Of a stretch of DNA of 26,640 nucleotides, positions 23,182 through 26,640 are shown one piece after another; the stretch's first letter is position 1; the number at the start of each line of letters is the position of its first letter. The notes under the pieces are model-generated. The model saw nothing but the letters and a program-made list of their open reading frames with translations. It did not search any database and was not told where the DNA came from. Position numbers and translations under genes: made by a program. Where the stretch lies: NCBI GenBank assembly GCA_035604475.1, contig DATNIJ010000099.1, positions 1 to 26,640 on the forward strand. The letters run 5' to 3'. The stretch comes from DASPPM01 sp035604475 (GTDB taxonomy: Bacteria; Pseudomonadota; Alphaproteobacteria; JACZXZ01).

Positions 23182-24882
23182 CTATGGGCTCGAGCGCCAC
23201 GTCTCCACCCAGAGCGTGCTCGGATCCTCGTGGCCGGTCGGCACGACGCCCTCGAGCCATGTCGGGATGATGAAGGGATCGGCACGGTAGAAAAGCGGGA
23301 TCACGGGGAGGTCCGCGAGGTACTTCTCCTGGATGCGGTGCCACAGTGCCGCCCGCTTGTCGCGATCGAGCTCGACCTCGATGGCGTCGATCAGGCGATC
23401 CATCTCGGCACTCTTGTAGCCCGTGGTGTTCTGGCCGCTCCAGCCGTTTGCCTCGCTCGGTATTTCCTTCGAATCGAGCGTGGAGCGCGGCACGTTCTCC
23501 GGCGCGCTCACCCAGGCATACATGGCCATGGCGGCGAACTTGCGCTTCTTCACGGTGTCGCCGAAGAAGACGCGCGCCGGCTCATTCCTGATGCGGACGT
23601 CGATGCCGAGCGCCTTCCATTGGCTCTGCAGCACCTGCTCGACCAGCTCGCGGATGCGGTTTCCCGCCGTCGACATGAGCTCGAGCGTGAGCGTCGCACC
23701 CGCGGCGTTCCGGCGGACGTCGCCCGCCGCCCTCTTCCAGCCCGCCCCGTCGAGGAGTGCTTCCGCCCGCTTCGGATCGTAAGGGTAGCCCGGGAGGTCC
23801 TTGGCATAGGGCCAGTCGAGCGGGCTCAAGAAACTGTTGGCGGGCGGCTGGCGGCCGCCGAAGAGGCGCTCGTTGATGGTCACGCGGTCGAGCGCATAGG
23901 CGAGCGCCTTGCGCACGCGGAGATCGGCGAGGATCGCGTTGTCGAGATTGAGATCGATGTGCTCGTAGGTGAGGCCCGGCTTGTAGAGGTAGCGGTACTG
24001 GTCGCGGTGCTTCGCCTCGAAGGCGAGGGCCTGGTCGAGCGTCAAGCCCAGCTCGCCCGCGATAAAGTCGACCCCGCCCGAGAGCAGATTGGCCTCGAGC
24101 GCCGCGGTGTTCTCGATGACCTTGACGACGATGCGCTTGAAGAAAGGCTTCTTGCCGTACCAGGCGGCATTGGGCTCGAGTGCCACGTAGGCGCCGGGGG
24201 AGACTTGCGTGATCCGGTAGGGGCCGAAATAGAGTCCGGGGTTCGTCGTGTCCGTGTCGAAGCGAGTGCGCGTGCGGTATTGCGCCGGGTCGGCGAAGGC
24301 CGCCGCCTCGAGGTGCGCCGGCAGCACGCGCAAATCGTTGATCGCGTTGTAGTCGAAGGTCACGCGGTCGACATGGAGCACGAAGGTCTTGTCGTCGACG
24401 ATATCGATCTTGAGGATGCGGCGGTAGAGCTCGAGGCCCTCCACCCCGCTCTTGGGCTCGCGCCCAACCTTCCAGGTGAAGAGCACGTCCGTGCTCGTGA
24501 CCGGGACCCCGTCGCCCCAGGTGGCACCCGGCTGGATCTTGTAGGTGAGGGCGACGCCGTCCTTCCCCTGGGGCGTTTTCTCGCGCTTGGCAAAGCCGTT
24601 CTCGAAGGTCGGCAGCTCCGTGCACAGCATGCACACGAGCCGCCAACTCGCGTCATAGGCGGTAAACGGCCGCTCGGTCATCGCGAGGATGTAGCTCTTC
24701 GCCACCATCGCATCGATGTTCGGATGAAAGGTCGAGGGGAACTGGGTGATGCCGATGGTGAGATCGTCCTTGGTGAAGGCGACGCCGGAGGACGGAAGAC
24801 AGAGGACGGACGACAGAAGACAGAGAAGAAGCCGCGCGGTGCAGGCACCCATCGCCCGGCTCGTGGTGTGTCGCTCAGGCAT
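23182..24882 (-). CDS. ABC transporter substrate-binding protein, family 5 (peptide type)
   Basis: From the ATG at 24882 the product has 566 residues. A signal peptide has its hydrophobic core at about 18-30 and probable cleavage after Ala35, so the protein is exported to the periplasm. The mature part matches the family 5 solute-binding proteins that serve Dpp/Opp importers: LTIGITQFPSTFHPNID at the start, the TYKIQPGATWGDGVPVTSTDVLFTW segment (about 113-137, the family hallmark), RKALAYALDR at about 328-337, and the YDPKRAEALLDGAGW repeat region. The ligand is not deducible; peptides are the usual guess. Starts at 24912 (overlapping the stop of the upstream gene as ATGA) and 24852 are alternatives; 24882 has AGAAGG 5 nt upstream. 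The signal-peptide core is encoded by a low-complexity sequence that repeats in inverted form at the end of the upstream gene. Confidence 0.9.
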   Translation of the reverse strand: MPERHTTSRAMGACTARLLLCLLSSVLCLPSSGVAFTKDDLTIGITQFPSTFHPNIDAMVAKSYILAMTERPFTAYDASWRLVCMLCTELPTFENGFAKREKTPQGKDGVALTYKIQPGATWGDGVPVTSTDVLFTWKVGREPKSGVEGLELYRRILKIDIVDDKTFVLHVDRVTFDYNAINDLRVLPAHLEAAAFADPAQYRTRTRFDTDTTNPGLYFGPYRITQVSPGAYVALEPNAAWYGKKPFFKRIVVKVIENTAALEANLLSGGVDFIAGELGLTLDQALAFEAKHRDQYRYLYKPGLTYEHIDLNLDNAILADLRVRKALAYALDRVTINERLFGGRQPPANSFLSPLDWPYAKDLPGYPYDPKRAEALLDGAGWKRAAGDVRRNAAGATLTLELMSTAGNRIRELVEQVLQSQWKALGIDVRIRNEPARVFFGDTVKKRKFAAMAMYAWVSAPENVPRSTLDSKEIPSEANGWSGQNTTGYKSAEMDRLIDAIEVELDRDKRAALWHRIQEKYLADLPVIPLFYRADPFIIPTWLEGVVPTGHEDPSTLWVETWRSSP

Positions 24883-24929
24883 CGCGACCTTCTCTAATCC
24901 GTCGTCCCTCATCTGTCATCCGTCCTCTG
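24788..24929. repeat. 18-nt inverted repeat across the start of the binding-protein gene
   Basis: Plus-strand 24800-24817 (CAGAGGACGGACGACAGA) recurs on the minus strand at 24929-24912 with one change (C to T). In the mRNA the change gives a U-G pair, so an uninterrupted 18-bp RNA stem is possible. It would enclose a 94-nt loop with the start codon candidates 24882 and 24852. The surrounding 24788-24831 is a purine tract of repeated GACGGA/GACAGA-like units. Confidence 0.75.
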
Positions 24930-26504
24930 CAAGCGGCAGAAGAGGTAGGGCAGGTAGCCGATGTTGGACGGCACCAGCTGGCATGCCCTCTTGTCGATTG
25001 CGAGGCGGTAGGCGGCGAGATGCGTCTCGGCGGACCCGACCTCGTTGGGGTTGTAGAGCACGAAGAGCGGCCCGCGATGCCGCGCCACGATGGAATGCAT
25101 CTCGACATTGAAGCGAACCGTGGGCTCGTAGGGCCCGGTGAAGCCGCTGTGGATGCGCAGGAAACGCGCCGCGGGCGGGAAGAAGGGGATGAGGTAGGAA
25201 AGCGGCTCGTGCCCCGTGATGAGCACGACCGTGTGGTCCGGGTCGGCGAGCTTCGGCGCGACGGCACTCACCCAGCGCTCGCTCCACGGCACGCGGATCC
25301 AATCCACCGGCTTCATCGTCACCATCGCGAGGGCGAGCACGGCCGCGGTCAGGAGCGCGCGTGCGCGTGCGGCAAGAGGCAATCGGTCGATGGCGAGTGC
25401 TACCACCAGCGGCGCCAGCATCTCGTAAGCGACGATGTAGCGATAGATGCAGAAGATCGCGACCCAGACGACATAGCCGGCGGCAAACGCGATCAGGATA
25501 TAGCGTGCCTCGCCTTGACGCTCGGCGGGGACGGGCGTCGCCGTCGCCTTGAGACGGCGCACGAGGGCGGCGAGCGCTGCAAGGGGAATGAGTACGAAAC
25601 AGGCGAGGATGCGCAGGTCGCGGAAGTCCACTTCCGCCGTGAGGTGCGGGTCGCGAAGATAGGCAAAGGGGAAGAAGATGCGCGTCCATACCCCGCCGGG
25701 AATATAGAAGAACTGGCGGTAGTCCTGGGGCAGCCCCCAGGGCGATTTGAAGAGCTGGTTGTAGAAGGGGAAGAGCGGGTTGCCGTAGGCCTGCCACAGG
25801 TGGAGCATCCAGGGGCCGGCGGTGAACGCTACCCCGAGAGTGACGCCGATGCCGTAGAGGAAGGCAAGCGCGAGCCGGCGTGGAAGGGATGCCGACGCGA
25901 AGAGGAACGCGATCGCGAGCCCGAGCGGGAGCGTCACGATCGTCTCTTTGAGCCCGATCGCGACCCCCGAGATGAGGCCGGCAAGCAGAAGGGAGCGCCA
26001 GATTTCGCGCCAGCTGCCGCCGAGGAATGCGCGATGGCGGCGGAGGATGAGCCAGAGCGACGTGAGCGGCCCCAGGCTCACCACATTGTCGTAGAAGGTG
26101 GTGCCGAGCTCGGAGAGGTTCCCCACCCCCACCATGCCGAGGAGGGCCAAGGCCGCGGCGAGGAGCCGGCGCCGGCGCTGCTCCGCGACCTCGAGTGCCG
26201 CATAGGCGATGCCGTAAAGCGGCAGCGCGTTGAGTCCCTGTAGCGTGCCCAGAAGGAAGCCCACGAGCCGCGCCGGCCAGGCTTGCGTCGCGAGGTAGAA
26301 CGGCACGTCGATGAGGGGATTGAAGAAGGTCTGCACCTGGGCGGCGAGGATATCGTAGCCCTCGCGACCCGTAAGCCAGGCATAGGCATTGTAGTAGTGG
26401 TAATTCCTGAGGTCCCAATTGGCGTCCATGCCGAGCGCCAAGGTCGCGAGACCGAAGCCGAGCGGGACCGCCAGGAGGAAGATCGCGAGTGCCGCGCGGC
26501 CCAT
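24909..26504 (-). CDS. Polytopic membrane protein, probably GT-C-fold glycosyltransferase-like
   Basis: The 531-residue protein has about ten hydrophobic segments, the first at residues 5-24, and ends in a soluble C-terminal part from about 420. The first extracytoplasmic loop holds MDANWDLRNYHYYNAYAWL (26-44). Its two acidic residues, Asp27 and Asp31, sit where GT-C-fold lipid-sugar transferases (ArnT/PMT-like) carry their catalytic acid. A GNPLFPFYN segment in the middle is also familiar from that group. Family membership is an inference from topology and this motif; no donor or acceptor can be named. The gene starts 7 nt past a dehydrogenase stop. Its last residues (CRLQRTDDR) are encoded by the low-complexity inverted repeat shared with the next gene, so the original C-terminus may have been replaced. 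Its presence in front of a peptide importer is unexpected. Confidence 0.75.
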   Translation of the reverse strand: MGRAALAIFLLAVPLGFGLATLALGMDANWDLRNYHYYNAYAWLTGREGYDILAAQVQTFFNPLIDVPFYLATQAWPARLVGFLLGTLQGLNALPLYGIAYAALEVAEQRRRRLLAAALALLGMVGVGNLSELGTTFYDNVVSLGPLTSLWLILRRHRAFLGGSWREIWRSLLLAGLISGVAIGLKETIVTLPLGLAIAFLFASASLPRRLALAFLYGIGVTLGVAFTAGPWMLHLWQAYGNPLFPFYNQLFKSPWGLPQDYRQFFYIPGGVWTRIFFPFAYLRDPHLTAEVDFRDLRILACFVLIPLAALAALVRRLKATATPVPAERQGEARYILIAFAAGYVVWVAIFCIYRYIVAYEMLAPLVVALAIDRLPLAARARALLTAAVLALAMVTMKPVDWIRVPWSERWVSAVAPKLADPDHTVVLITGHEPLSYLIPFFPPAARFLRIHSGFTGPYEPTVRFNVEMHSIVARHRGPLFVLYNPNEVGSAETHLAAYRLAIDKRACQLVPSNIGYLPYLFCRLQRTDDR

Positions 26505-26511
26505 CGGGCTC

Positions 26512-26640
26512 TCAAACCGAGCGCGTGAGTCCGCCGTCGACCCGGATGTTCTGGCCGGTCACGTAGCTGGCATCGTCCGAGACGAGGAAGGCGACCGCCT
26601 TGGCGACCTCGGCGACCTTGCCGTAACGGCCCATGGGAAT
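26512..26640 (-). CDS. Short-chain dehydrogenase, C-terminal fragment (cut by window edge)
   Basis: The last 42 codons of a minus-strand gene are present. The segment IPMGRYGKVAEVAKAVAFLVS followed by SYVTGQNIRVDGGLTRSV is the standard C-terminus of classical short-chain dehydrogenases (3-oxoacyl-ACP-reductase-like). The catalytic part and start lie outside the window. The stop at 26512 is 7 nt before the start of the membrane-protein gene, suggesting one transcript. The fragment is distinct from the dehydrogenase at 11659-12402, whose end reads YVTGTEIFITGGQ. Confidence 0.9.
   Translation of the reverse strand: MPMGRYGKVAEVAKAVAFLVSDDASYVTGQNIRVDGGLTRSV

Overview
The window reads as a stretch of chromosome from a GC-rich alphaproteobacterium, probably of the Rhodospirillales/Hyphomicrobiales type. 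The evidence is a C4-pathway 5-aminolevulinate synthase (HemA) very close to the Rhodobacter form, fabI-aroC coupling, a PdxH gene nearby, FNR/FixK-type boxes, and palindromic intergenic repeats of the kind common in that class. I see no rRNA, tRNA, CRISPR array, insertion sequence or phage gene. Almost all of the DNA is covered by confidently readable housekeeping, metabolic and transport genes.

Left part (1-6808, all minus strand): a thiamine-diphosphate enzyme cut by the window edge, the signal peptide peptidase sppA, aroC (chorismate synthase) and fabI (enoyl-ACP reductase), the last two 2 nt apart. Upstream lies a two-gene unit for a Pro/Gly-rich secreted protein with an 18-bp tandem DNA repeat and a glycine-zipper lipoprotein, with a good sigma70-type promoter in front.

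Middle part (7260-12402, plus strand): pdxH, a zinc/iron cation-diffusion-facilitator pump, a fused phosphotransferase-like/P-loop kinase, a tandem universal stress protein and a short-chain dehydrogenase. A terminator separates these from a minus-strand set: a class III aminotransferase, hemA and a PadR-like regulator. The most interesting regulatory signal is here. The stress-protein gene and hemA each carry an FNR/FixK-like box with the same core, followed after exactly 22 nt by a TAGCYT -10 element. This is the geometry of a class II FNR-activated promoter. At hemA a perfect 15-bp palindrome also lies just past the predicted transcription start, as an operator would.

Right part: on the plus strand a second tandem universal stress protein, a ribokinase-type sugar kinase and an M20 amidohydrolase/peptidase. 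Converging on them from the right edge (minus strand) is a run made of a dehydrogenase fragment, a GT-C-like membrane protein, a family 5 solute-binding protein, two ATPases and two permeases, i.e. a complete Dpp/Opp-type peptide importer. The M20 enzyme would fit as the intracellular hydrolase for imported peptides or acyl-amino acids. An 18-nt inverted repeat spans the end of the membrane-protein gene and the signal-peptide region of the binding-protein gene, and a long palindromic repeat separates the binding-protein gene from the ATPase genes.

I found no clearly new multi-gene system. The best leads are regulatory: the paired FNR-type promoters, the hemA operator, and the structured start of the binding-protein gene.
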